A DNA stretch of 13,840 nucleotides from Helicostylum pulchrum (taxonomy: Eukaryota > Mucoromycota > Mucoromycetes > Mucorales > Mucoraceae), in the NCBI GenBank assembly GCA_025677825.1, contig JAIXMO010000138.1, positions 1-13,840 on the forward strand, read 5' to 3'. The notes under the pieces were generated by a model, which was not told the DNA's origin, ran no database searches, and was given only the letters and a program-made list of their open reading frames with translations. Both the position numbers and the translations under genes were made by a program. Positions within the stretch are counted from its first letter, which is position 1. Each line of letters begins with the position of its first letter. Shown here in pieces: positions 1 to 8,040 of this stretch.

Positions 1-300
1 AATCTTGCTTGCCCTTGGATTTTGCAAAAGACAGTTGGGTAACTACTCACTTATTATCCGTTGCTATCCGTAATAGTGATGGATCAAGAAAAGCAAAGTC
101 AACTGTAAGCTATTTCATTAATTTTTATTTGACAAATATCAGTATCAGTATTTCTCACTCTTTTTTCTTGGGGGTTGACATATTAGGAAGATAATGCGGA
201 CAGCTTTTCAATCTCTGATTTGGCAGAGGAAGTTGAATTGCCACAGGTAAGTATCGATGGGTTGAATCCAGTTTTAGGTGACAAGAGAAGAAGAGTTTGA
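1..300 (+). CDS. 3' end of an unidentified spliced gene (two exons visible)
   Basis: I do not recognise the protein. The frame starting at base 3 is open through 104 and encodes a stretch ending RKAKST. A GTAAGC donor at 105 and a TTAG acceptor ending at 186 then define an 82-bp phase-0 intron, with a branch-like TTGAC shortly before the acceptor. The same phase continues at 187 with an acidic segment (EDNADSFSISDLAEEVELP) and runs without a stop to TGA at 298-300, giving a basic C-terminus, DKRRRV. A second GTAAGT at 247 looks like a donor but the frame reads straight through it, so it may be unused or give an alternative 3' end. An AATAAA at 431-436 is a plausible polyadenylation signal. 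The 5' end lies outside the window. Visible coding length is about 71 residues. It could be a genuine host gene, since nothing in it resembles a transposase. Confidence 0.5.
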
Positions 301-843
301 ACCAATCGTATCTTGGCTGGTGAAATCTGTCATTTTTTTTTTTTTGCTATAAATAGTTTGATTTTTTCTCTTTTTTTTTCCCTTTTCTTTTCTTTATTAT
401 TTTTATTACTTTTCCTTTCAATTTTTTTTTAATAAAACAAATAAAAGTTCTTTTTTTTTGAACTTTACATACAGGTGTTAGCCCTCATGTAGTGCTTTCA
501 CTCATTCTGTCGAGATCAGGTAATATCATGTTAGCATTATGAAGACAACTTGTAGCTCTAATACCATATTATTTTTATCTTAGATATTTATCTGTTACTC
601 GTATCACTACTTGCTATAGGCCCTTTACTTCAAAGCTTTTTTTATATACAAAAGTAATTATGTTATTTCTTTGAGCCTTTGTATCATATTCTGACCTTTT
701 TTTTTTTAATCCAGGTGCAGGCTTATTCCGCTATGTATTCTGTCCTTTTATCTTGTGTTCTCTATGTAACAATAATGAACTATAACTTAAACATAACTAT
801 TACCTCGCATCTTCTTAATCTTTTAACTATTGTATATACTAAA
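301..843. other. AT-rich non-coding stretch, 3' UTR and intergenic
   Basis: Dominated by poly-T runs (335-350, 369-380, 452-460, 700-708). It holds AATAAA at 431-436, suited to ending the upstream gene. There are several AG/GT pairs (for example around 475 and 715) but no open frame joins them convincingly. I see no further gene. Confidence 0.5.
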
Positions 844-1084
844 GAGAAATGATTTCTTAATGTTAGATTTATTACTAACTTACAAAATCAGGACACCAAG
901 ATTGATTTATAGACTATAATTTAGTACTAAATATACAAATGTTTTAAATTTTAAGAAAAAGCATTAAATCACGATTATATAAGAAGTTTTGATTAAATAT
1001 TAATATAATTCTACCTATTATTCTATGATACTCCTATGAAACTATACCAACCTACAAATCTATTTTCCGAAAAACATTTCTCAA
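844..1084 (+). repeat. Left 241-bp terminal direct repeat
   Basis: Matches 2896-3136 at every base by eye, with no indel (constant offset 2052). It begins GAGAAATG (844-851) and ends CATTTCTC (1075-1082), an 8-bp inverted pair. No ORF. A lack of divergence suggests recent duplication or insertion. Confidence 0.9.
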
Positions 1085-1179
1085 TGTCTTTAAATTAACT
1101 ATTATTACATGATATATGTTACACGAATTTTTTTTATGCATAAAAACTTTTATTTTATTGATTTCATTAACTTTAAAAA

Positions 1180-2649
1180 ATGGAAATAGAAGACCCAAAT
1201 ATAAAATCTGAACTTCAACATAAGTTGAGAAAAGAATATGAAAATATTATAAAATCTAAATGGAAATTTTTATTAAATGATTATAAACCAATTACAAGAA
1301 AACATTTTCATAGAACTGAAATTCAAGAAATATTTGATATAGATAATATAAAAAAGATTATTTTAGAAAAAATTGGACCTGTAGCTGTATTTATCTTTTT
1401 AACAGATTTTTGTAATAAATTTGATATTCCTGGTCCATATAGAAATATCGACAAAGCTTTAATTGTATTATACCATATGGTTTGTGGTGTTTCTATCAAC
1501 CAAATGGGGAAATATATGCACTATACCAATTATTTTAAAATTTATAAATATGTTTTTGTTGATAAGTATGACGAGTTAAATATTTGGATAAACAATTTGA
1601 TGTATAATTGTTTTTCAAATAAAAATATTAGATTATTAAATTCATATATAAAAAATCCAGAATTAACAAAACACGTGACATTACTTATGGATGGTCACCA
1701 TAATAAAATAGTATATGAGAATGTAACAATGAATAAATTACAATTATATAGTTGGAAATTAAAGAAGCCTGGTTTAAATACCCAATTTGTAATAGACTTG
1801 AATGAAATTGTAGTTTTTGTTTCAGAATCTTTACCATGTAAGGATAATAATGATGACAAGATGTTAATTAATAATGTAGATTTTAATAAATTCTTTACTA
1901 TATATGATAATATGTGTTTTGATGGTTTGTATATCAATACTTTATTAGAGACTATAAGAAAATTTTCAACAAGAAATTTAGATATAAATACTACTAATTT
2001 TACATATCCAATAAACAAAGAAAAAAATAAAAAACTAGAAGCTGATGAAGATAAAATGAATAGATATGTTGCAGGATTTAGATCTAGAATTGAAACTTTT
2101 TTTTCAAAACTAGGCCAAACGTTTAAAAGATTTAGTGGTGATAACAATATTAGAGTTACTAAATTAGCAACATATAATATACAATTAAGGTTAGCTTGTG
2201 TTTTAATGAATATTAGACAATTATCAGAACTAGCCGATTTAGATTTACAGCCAAAATATACCTTTTGGTTGAATGAAAAATATGATTATCCTGATATAAA
2301 CGGAATTACAGATAAATCATCAACTGTTTTATGTAAGATAAGTGATATAAATAATATTAAAAGTTTCCAAAAAGATATGATAATGTGTATCTTGCATAAT
2401 GAGTCGATTGTTTTAGATAATAATGATAACAATATACAAATGAATAATAAAAATGATGATCAATATGAGGTTCAGTATATATACGATGATAGAATAGATG
2501 AAAATGGAAAAAAAGAATATTTAGTTAAATGGAAAAAATACCCTAAAAGATATAATTCATGGGTTCAAGAAATAGATTTTATGGATGATGATATAATAAA
2601 GCAATATAATGATGAAATAACAATGATGGATACAGACGTTGAGCTATAA
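1180..2649 (+). CDS. DDE transposase-like protein with C-terminal chromodomain
   Basis: A 489-residue intronless protein with a true ATG start. Probable catalytic acids are D171 in LLMDGHHNK, D248 in CFDGLYIN and E305 in RSRIETFFSKLGQTFKRF. The order and surroundings resemble Harbinger/IS5-type DDE_Tnp_4 transposases, whose last acid sits in a similar RxxVE helix. Residues about 428-478 form a chromodomain: YEVQYI, then EYLVKWKKY, then NSWV and a closing helix, with aromatic residues in the positions that bind methyl-lysine in HP1-type domains. Linker 408-427 is Asn/Asp-rich. Inferred role: nuclear cut-and-paste or integration enzyme, with the chromodomain steering it to modified chromatin. 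An AATAAA lies at 2666-2671, just past the stop. Codons are strongly A/T-ending, more so than in the other transposases here. Family assignment is tentative; a retroviral-type integrase is less likely because no pol domains are attached. Confidence 0.7.
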   Translation: MEIEDPNIKSELQHKLRKEYENIIKSKWKFLLNDYKPITRKHFHRTEIQEIFDIDNIKKIILEKIGPVAVFIFLTDFCNKFDIPGPYRNIDKALIVLYHMVCGVSINQMGKYMHYTNYFKIYKYVFVDKYDELNIWINNLMYNCFSNKNIRLLNSYIKNPELTKHVTLLMDGHHNKIVYENVTMNKLQLYSWKLKKPGLNTQFVIDLNEIVVFVSESLPCKDNNDDKMLINNVDFNKFFTIYDNMCFDGLYINTLLETIRKFSTRNLDINTTNFTYPINKEKNKKLEADEDKMNRYVAGFRSRIETFFSKLGQTFKRFSGDNNIRVTKLATYNIQLRLACVLMNIRQLSELADLDLQPKYTFWLNEKYDYPDINGITDKSSTVLCKISDINNIKSFQKDMIMCILHNESIVLDNNDNNIQMNNKNDDQYEVQYIYDDRIDENGKKEYLVKWKKYPKRYNSWVQEIDFMDDDIIKQYNDEITMMDTDVEL

Positions 2650-2674
2650 AAAGTTTAACATAATTAATAAAATC

Positions 2675-2739
2675 TATCAAAATGTTTAAAAATTAAAACT
2701 AATTTATCAAAATGTTTAAAAATTAAAACTAATTTATCA
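2675..2739 (+). repeat. 30-bp tandem duplication after the chromodomain gene
   Basis: Two identical 30-bp units (2675-2704 and 2705-2734), each beginning TATCAAAATG, followed by the first 5 bases of a third. It lies in the 3' untranslated part of the element. Replication slippage would explain it. Confidence 0.85.
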
Positions 2740-2895
2740 TTTGTTAACCTTTTTATTTTCTTATTAATAATCAAGTTTGTATTTGAATACGTTTTCTTCA
2801 TTAATATTATTTTTGTATAAGTTATAATATAGAGATACATAATTTTATTTAATTATAATGTTATTAGATGTGATGTCACTATTATTAATTGGCTT

Positions 2896-3136
2896 GAGAA
2901 ATGATTTCTTAATGTTAGATTTATTACTAACTTACAAAATCAGGACACCAAGATTGATTTATAGACTATAATTTAGTACTAAATATACAAATGTTTTAAA
3001 TTTTAAGAAAAAGCATTAAATCACGATTATATAAGAAGTTTTGATTAAATATTAATATAATTCTACCTATTATTCTATGATACTCCTATGAAACTATACC
3101 AACCTACAAATCTATTTTCCGAAAAACATTTCTCAA
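2896..3136 (+). repeat. Right 241-bp terminal direct repeat
   Basis: Same sequence and orientation as 844-1084. Its flanking bases extend the inverted ends to 10 bp (TTGAGAAATG at 2894-2903, CATTTCTCAA at 3127-3136), whereas the left copy is preceded by AA instead of TT. Confidence 0.9.
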
Positions 3137-3395
3137 AAGACAATAACAAACTAGTTTCTTAAACATAATTATACCCTTCCCCGTAATATATATATACACT
3201 ACACACTGTAAACAAAATTCACCTGTAAATAATAAAATTCTCGCTTTTTTTATATATATATAAATTTTTATTACTAAATGTGCTATCATTACCGTATGAT
3301 CGAATAACTATTTTATACAATATTGCCTTCTAATCATCCAATACCGTCGTAATGCTGTTTTTTTTAATGATTTGCCGGTTATGGTTAAAACTGCG
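3137..3395. other. AT-rich spacer with no gene seen
   Basis: Contains two TATATA runs (3188-3195, 3252-3261) and no credible coding frame on either strand. Nothing else recognised. Confidence 0.5.
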
Positions 3396-3545
3396 ATAGT
3401 GATAGCTCAAGCACTGGTGACTCACTCAAGCACTGGTGACAAGAAATATCATCCGTGACAAATTAATCACCAGTGACAAATCAGTCACTGATGATAGCTA
3501 TTAATCACTGGTGATAGCAATGATAAATTAATCACCAGGCGTTAG
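3396..3545. repeat. Cluster of short palindromic CACTGGTGA / TCACCAGTGA motifs
   Basis: CACTGGTGA occurs at 3412-3420, 3431-3439 and 3506-3514. Its reverse complement appears as TCACCAGTGA at 3467-3476, with degenerate forms TCACTGATGA at 3485 and TCACCAGG at 3532. GTGATAGC or GATGATAGC recurs beside them. The units are irregularly spaced and in both orientations, so this is neither a clean tandem array nor a CRISPR. The cluster abuts the broken 5' end of the Ty3 remnant. Related words (AGTGACAAAACGATAGC) reappear just beyond its LTR at about 4427-4443. Confidence 0.6.
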
Positions 3546-3563
3546 CACCAGCGATTAATTTAG

Positions 3564-4115
3564 CACTCCAAGCACTTTGTTTCGCCATGGTGTACTTTTG
3601 CATGTCGCATCCGTAAACATACAACTACTGGGTATAGTCCTTTCTTCTTAGTTTATGGTGTCCACCCACGTATTCCTGGTGATTTTAAACGACCGTACAT
3701 GAATGAATTTACCGAATATGATGCTAACATTATTTCAGAAGATGCTTTGACAAGGATTCGTCATCTAAGAGAAGTTAGGTTTGTAGCAGAGGAAAATTTG
3801 AGAAACCAGGGAATTAAAGATAAAGAGAAATGGGATATGTTAATAAAAGGAAAAGAGACGCAGACCTTCAAAACAAACGACTACGTATTACTTAGAAATG
3901 AATCCAAACGTGGTCTCGAATATAACTGGATGGGGCCTTACCAGATTATCAATACAAATACTGACTTTAATGTATATCAAATCAAAGAAATCGAAGGCAA
4001 AACCTACAACTCATGGGTTCACACTGATCGCCTTAAACCAGTTACTCTAAACAACAGCAATATTAACAATAATCTGTCGTCTAGTTGGTATATTCCTCGT
4101 ACCGCTAGAGCCTAA
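3564..4115 (+). pseudogene. Ty3/gypsy integrase C-terminal fragment
   Basis: The frame is open from 3564, after a TAG at 3561, to TAA at 4113-4115. The first ATG at 3699 is internal, because homology clearly extends upstream of it. Translation from about 3600 gives CRIRKHTTTGYSPFFLVYG followed by HPRIPGD. This is the end of the integrase catalytic region in Ty3/gypsy Pol, where TTG-SPF-LVYG is strongly conserved. Further on, KTNDYVLLRN and the GPYQI...VYQI...VHTDRLKP pattern form the GPY/F module that binds DNA in integrases. No chromodomain follows, only a Ser/Asn-rich tail. The catalytic DDE residues, zinc finger, reverse transcriptase and protease are absent, so the remnant cannot integrate. 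The stop codon is followed by a run of 21 A residues (4114-4134). Confidence 0.85.
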
Positions 4116-4280
4116 AAAAAAAAAAAAAAAAAAACCTACCAACAACCAAAACTCAACTACAAATTCAATTTTTTTTTTCTCAGTCGTGTCTCTCTACTTC
4201 CAATTATCATATTCTAATTTCAATTTTTTTTATTTTCTCTTATTTCAATTATATACTTTGTTAGAGACTAACAAAACTTT

Positions 4281-4290
4281 AGGGAGGGGA
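4281..4290 (+). promoter_or_regulatory. Polypurine tract of the Ty3/gypsy remnant
   Basis: AGGGAGGGGA, a purine-only run, lies three bases before the TG that opens the LTR. This is where plus-strand DNA synthesis is primed in LTR retrotransposons, and it fixes the LTR boundary. Confidence 0.75.
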
Positions 4291-4293
4291 TAT

Positions 4294-4424
4294 TGTCGTG
4301 GTATCTTTTGTACTACCTACAAATAATATAAATTAATACTCAAAGCTAAAATATAATAAATCATCTTTTGATCTATCATCCATACTTTATTACAACTGAC
4401 TAATTGTTAAGAACGATCACGACA
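4294..4424 (+). repeat. 131-bp 3' LTR
   Basis: Starts TGTCGTGG directly after the polypurine tract and ends CACGACA, so it has TG...CA ends and a near-perfect 9-bp inverted terminus. It contains a TATAATAAA run suited to promoter or polyadenylation use. No second copy is visible in the window. Confidence 0.75.
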
Positions 4425-4447
4425 ATAGTGACAAAACGATAGCAACC

Positions 4448-4456
4448 AAAAAAAAA
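4448..4456 (-). terminator. RNA polymerase III poly-T terminator of tRNA-Gly
   Basis: Nine consecutive A residues on the plus strand (T on the tRNA sense strand) immediately after the tRNA 3' end. Confidence 0.8.
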
Positions 4457-4527
4457 TGCGCGGTCGGGGAATCGAACCCCGGCCCTTCGCGTGGCAGGCG
4501 AAGATTATACCACTTAACCAACCGCGC
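4457..4527 (-). tRNA. tRNA-Gly (GCC)
   Basis: On the minus strand, 71 nt without an intron. The acceptor stem pairs GCGCGGT (4527-4521) with ACCGCGC (4464-4458), with discriminator A at 4457. The anticodon stem TTCGC/GCGAA closes a 7-nt loop CTGCCAC with anticodon GCC at 4493-4495. The T arm holds the B box GGTTCGATTCC (4468-4478) and the D arm the A box TGGTTAAGTGG, the internal promoter for RNA polymerase III. A run of T residues on the transcribed sense strand (4448-4456) follows at once and would end transcription. All stems are intact, so it should be functional. It decodes GGC and GGU glycine codons. Confidence 0.96.
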
Positions 4528-4584
4528 TGATATATTTGTGTCAATCTGAAAAAGGCTGATGGTTTGGATGCCCCGGAATTCAAT

Positions 4585-4660
4585 CACTACAAACAAAGTG
4601 GATTTTAGGCGTTTTCCGTATACGGGATATCCAACAGAATTCTCTACGACTCCCGTACTT
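4585..4660 (+). repeat. Left terminal and subterminal repeat of the CACTA-type element
   Basis: Opens with CACTACAAACAAA. It then carries the palindrome CCGTATACGG (4616-4625) and ACTCCCGTAC before a poly-T run. The same words recur, inverted, near 8089-8265. Confidence 0.6.
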
Positions 4661-5521
4661 TTTTTTTGGTTTTTGCAATTTTGTAAAATATTTTGATATT
4701 TTTAGTTCATGTGAAAGGTCTGTTTATTTGGTTTATTTTTGCTCATATAAACTATTTTGTATCTTTTAAATTCATGGAGTAATAAAGGTTTGAAGTTTGT
4801 CTATTTTATTCTTTTTTTTTTAAAAACTTTAAAGTGTAATTTTTTTGCCCTAAGCTGTATTTGAAATCTTTTATTTTAGAACACGTGAATTTTTTTTGCA
4901 CTGTAAAAAAAAAGAAGGTATGTATTGCTATTGCGAATACAGGTCGTATTGTAGCAACTTTATGAAAACAATTTGCTGGTATATGTTACGACCACATTTA
5001 TTCTCAATTTAATGGTGTATTGGATGCAATAATTTAATTATAAAAGTTTGACAAAAATAAAGAAATACGTACAAATGGTTTTACATTGAGCAAGTATATG
5101 CTTTGATAGTTGCATATTTCTATAAAATGTACCAAAAGGTAGAGAATTTAATCCTGCATATTTTATCCTTCATACTAGTTTAGTAAAAAAGCTATTGTAG
5201 AGTTGCATTTCAGTTTTCCAAATGATATTTTCTTTTTTAAGCATAAAAAATAATAGGGATTTCTACCTTGGGAAAAAAAAAAGACTTTGCAAAATTTAAA
5301 GTAAAAAGACAAGCCTCCTTCACAAGTATTAAAAAAGAAGTTTGGTACACTTTTTTTTAGTAGCGGTGTCAACTATAAAAAAAAGTAAAGCAGTGTCATG
5401 TGTACTTTAATTTAATCCCAATCGCGAAAACTTTTTTTCGCACTTTTTTATCTTTTTTCCCCCATTTTTTTTTAAAAAAAACGATAAACAACAAACCTTT
5501 TTTTATATACATGTAACCAAC
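4661..5521. other. AT-rich interior of the CACTA-type element, left part
   Basis: Poly-T and poly-A rich with no credible gene. The longest minus-strand frame (around 5175-5372) is low-complexity Phe/Lys and starts without support. Confidence 0.5.
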
Positions 5522-5523
5522 TA

Positions 5524-5739
5524 CAGTGACCCGCAAAACTGTTCATTAATTTTAGTTTTACTAAAAAAATGCACGAATACTCTATCATCGGATACTAAAT
5601 TGTTTTATTTTATTACTTAAATAGAAAGAGAGAATTATTGGCTATCTTGCTGTTATTTGTTTTAATTTTTTTAGTGTATTTGTCAAATTTTTGTAAGACA
5701 GAGAAACTATGGCGTATAAATGAACAGTTTTGCATGCAC
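5524..5739 (+). repeat. Left 216-bp inverted repeat of the mariner
   Basis: The outer end carries GCAAAACTGTTCA. The inner end (5721-5739) carries the same core reversed, TGAACAGTTTTGC, before ATGCAC. Two transposase-binding-like sites at the outer and inner ends recall the IR/DR layout known from long-repeat Tc1 relatives. Confidence 0.9.
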
Positions 5740-5898
5740 GAAAAAAAAATCAAAAATTCAAACCACAACTTCATATAGTACTTTTAATTATTTATATTAT
5801 AGCCCCAAATTATAGAAATAATACGTCTTCGTATTTTCCTACCCTATTATTTCTTTTGGAAAACGTTTATTGTGATTTCAAAAAGTAAGTTGTCAAGA

Positions 5899-6930
5899 AT
5901 GCCTAAAATTACCGGTGAACAGCGTAATCAGATTATTTCGCTCTTGAAATCTGGATCTACAGTGCGTAAAGTTGCTAAGACAGTTGGTGTTTCTCTCGGG
6001 ACAGTATCTCAATTTGGTAAAACAAGTTGTGGGGACAGAAAGCTGGATAAAGGAGGCCGTCCTGCATTGCTCTCTGAGGCAGATAAGCGATATTGTGTTC
6101 GTCAAGTTACAAAAGGCCGTGTAGATAACGCAGTTAAAGTTCGAAAATTACTTAAAGCTGATCATGGGATCATAGTAAGCGCAGATACAATTCGTAGGGT
6201 ACTAAAAGAAAAAGGTCTTGGTGCTATTGAAAAAAAACCAAAGCCATCGTTGTCTGTCACGAATGCTAAGAAACGACTTGCTTGGTGTAAGGCTTATAGA
6301 AATTGGACAGTTGACGACTGGAAACGCGTTGTGTGGTCTGACGAAACTAAAATCAATCGTTTCAACTCCGATGGCCGCGTCTGGTCCTGGATTCGTGATG
6401 GTGAAACAATTAAGCCGAGACATGTCAAGGGTACCATTAAACATGGGGGTGGAGGTATCATGCTTTGGAGTGCTATTACTTACGCTGGAACTGGTTGGTT
6501 GTGTCAAATCATTGGAAATATGGATAAAGTACTTTACCAAAGCATTTTAGAAGATGAACAAAGTAAAACTATTGATCTTCTGTGTGATACGTTGGGTTTT
6601 CGAAGAGATCAGATAGTATTTCAGCATGATAATGATCCTAAACATACTAGTCATATTGTCGCGAACTACTTGGAAAAACAAGATTATCGGGTTTTAAGTT
6701 GGCCACCACAATCACCAGACCTCAATCCGATTGAAAATATGTGGCGTTTATTAAAAATCCGCCTAAATGAATATGAAACTTCCGCCAAAGGAATGCAAGA
6801 GCTGTATGAAAGAGTAACCGAGGTTTGGTACGAAACAATCAAAACTAAGGAATGCCAGAAGGTAATAGACTCGATGCCTAATCGCATAGAAGCTTGCATT
6901 AAGGCTAAAGGTTATTGGACGAAGTATTAA
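5899..6930 (+). CDS. Tc1/mariner DD34E transposase
   Basis: 343 residues from the ATG at 5899. The frame is open upstream to a GTG at 5872, but a eukaryotic gene should start at the ATG, which gives the usual Tc1 length. Residues about 4-39 form the first helix-turn-helix (ITGEQRNQIISLL...TVSQF). A GGRP hook (52-55) follows, then a second helix-turn-helix to about 111 (KVRKLL...SADTIRRVLKEKGL). Together these bind the inverted repeats. The catalytic domain has D148 in VVWSDETK, D244 in QHDNDPKHTS and E279 in PDLNPIENMW, with exactly 34 residues between the last two: DD34E. The glycine-rich HGGGGIMLW box lies between. The enzyme cuts the element out and joins it at TA. No frameshift or stop is seen. 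It sits centrally between the inverted repeats of its own element. Confidence 0.95.
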   Translation: MPKITGEQRNQIISLLKSGSTVRKVAKTVGVSLGTVSQFGKTSCGDRKLDKGGRPALLSEADKRYCVRQVTKGRVDNAVKVRKLLKADHGIIVSADTIRRVLKEKGLGAIEKKPKPSLSVTNAKKRLAWCKAYRNWTVDDWKRVVWSDETKINRFNSDGRVWSWIRDGETIKPRHVKGTIKHGGGGIMLWSAITYAGTGWLCQIIGNMDKVLYQSILEDEQSKTIDLLCDTLGFRRDQIVFQHDNDPKHTSHIVANYLEKQDYRVLSWPPQSPDLNPIENMWRLLKIRLNEYETSAKGMQELYERVTEVWYETIKTKECQKVIDSMPNRIEACIKAKGYWTKY

Positions 6931-6953
6931 GCCCGTACATTTACTTTTTTTTT

Positions 6954-7169
6954 GTGCATGCAAAACTGTTCATTTATACGCCATAGTTTCTCTGTCTTAC
7001 AAAAATTTGGCAAATACACTAAAAAAATTAAAACAAATAACAGCAGGATAGCCAATAATTTTCTCTTTCTATTTAAGTAATAAAATAAAACAATTTAGTA
7101 TCCGATGATATAGTATTCGTGCATTTTTTAAATAAAACTAAAAATAATGAACAGTTTTGCGGGTCACTG
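6954..7169 (-). repeat. Right 216-bp inverted repeat of the mariner
   Basis: Reverse complement of 5524-5739 with about 7 substitutions and no net length change. The inner end GTGCATGCAAAACTGTTCA begins 24 bp after the transposase stop codon. Confidence 0.9.
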
Positions 7170-7171
7170 TA

Positions 7172-8040
7172 TATCTTCTTTTAAACTGTAGTTACCAAAT
7201 CATTTGAGATGACTTGTACTATGCATATCCTTTATTTTCCGGTAATATATTTATATTAAAACCTTCTAAGTTTTAATTAAACTAAACATTTCTTTTTTTT
7301 TTCTTTTAAAAAAATAGTAAATAATCAACTATTTAATAAATAATGTGTATCCTTAAAGATAAATAGTAGATATAATAATGGTGCTTTTTATTCCAAGGTA
7401 ATTTGTATAATTTAAATATGTATTATCCTTTTTTTAACACGTATTTTATTATTTAAATAGACAAAATTGTAATTCTTTTTTTTTTCAAGTGTAATCTTTT
7501 TTTTTCCAAGCGTCTATTCTTTTTAAATGGTAGTGTATTTACATTATTTACTTTTTAAAACTTGTTCTAATTGATTTAAATTATAGAAAGCACCGTATTA
7601 ATAGAAATACTTAGCTACATATTGGTGTTAAAAGGTAATAATTTTTTTTGTTTACTATTTATGTACTTTTTTCTAATCGGTTTTCTCTATAGATTCTTTT
7701 TTTACTGTTAAAATCTGTATTTATGATAGTGCCATTTAGCTATAAGGTTTGTACATTTTATTTAATGATGTTATATTGCTATTTTGTTATTTTTAATATA
7801 ATAAGTATTAAAAGTAACTAGCGATATCCATCTTTTTTTTTTTTTTTTTTGTAGAATAATAGTACCTTCTAGAATAAATAATATGATAATTTTAAACCAA
7901 TAAAAAAGTAATTTAAACCATAAAATCGCGTCTTTTTAAGCGAATAATAGTGCTATAAAGTTTTTTTTATAATCCAATTTGCCAATAATAAGGTCATAAA
8001 TCGATAAATAGAACCAATACCTTGGCCAGAAAGTACGGTA
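7172..8040. other. AT-rich interior of the CACTA-type element, right part
   Basis: Long poly-T tracts (for example 7832-7850) and no supported gene on either strand. If the two CACTA-type ends belong together, this was continuous with 4661-5521 before the mariner landed. Confidence 0.5.

Larger units (their letters stand above)
844..3136 (+). mobile_element. DDE-chromodomain element bounded by 241-bp direct repeats
   Basis: One transposase-like ORF with a C-terminal chromodomain sits between two direct repeats (844-1084 and 2896-3136) that show no difference by eye. Each repeat starts GAGAAATG and ends CATTTCTC, so the whole unit also has short inverted ends. The layout resembles LTRs, but there is no tRNA-primer-like site just after the left copy, no polypurine run before the right copy (it is preceded by TTAATTGGCTT), and no reverse transcriptase or gag. 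Flanks give at most a 3-bp AAA match outside the two copies, which is too weak to call a target duplication. Alternatives are a DNA transposon with terminal direct repeats, or an AT-rich transposase gene trapped between two young MITEs. The unit is clear; its class is not. Confidence 0.6.
3564..4424 (+). mobile_element. 5'-truncated Ty3/gypsy retrotransposon with 3' LTR
   Basis: Contains the last part of an integrase, a noncoding A/T-rich tail, a polypurine tract (AGGGAGGGGA, 4281-4290) and a 131-bp LTR starting TGTCGTGGT and ending ATCACGACA. Gag, protease, reverse transcriptase, RNase H and the 5' LTR are all missing from the window. The left break falls within the palindromic motif cluster. 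Dead as an autonomous element. Confidence 0.8.
5524..7169 (+). mobile_element. Complete Tc1/mariner transposon
   Basis: The 1646-bp element begins CAGTGACCCGC and ends GCGGGTCACTG. It is flanked by TA at 5522-5523 and 7170-7171, the target duplication of this superfamily. Inverted repeats of 216 bp at both ends differ at about 7 positions by eye. The transposase frame is open and its DD34E triad complete. It is inserted inside the CACTA-type element, so it arrived later. It may still be active or only recently silenced. Confidence 0.93.

Noticed and set aside
1695..2147. 150-residue minus-strand frame
   Set aside because: Antisense shadow of the chromodomain transposase; Leu/Phe/Ser-rich from AT-rich codons, with no domain.
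844..3136. LTR retrotransposon with standard LTRs
   Set aside because: No primer-binding site after the left repeat, no polypurine tract before the right repeat, and no reverse transcriptase or gag.
3396..3545. CRISPR-like array
   Set aside because: Motifs are only 9-10 bp, in both orientations and irregularly spaced; the genome is eukaryotic.
5175..5372. 65-residue minus-strand frame
   Set aside because: Low-complexity Phe/Lys from poly-T tracts inside a transposon interior; no motif.
5872..5898. Upstream start of the mariner transposase
   Set aside because: The codon at 5872 is GTG. The ATG at 5899 gives the usual family length and is the expected eukaryotic start.
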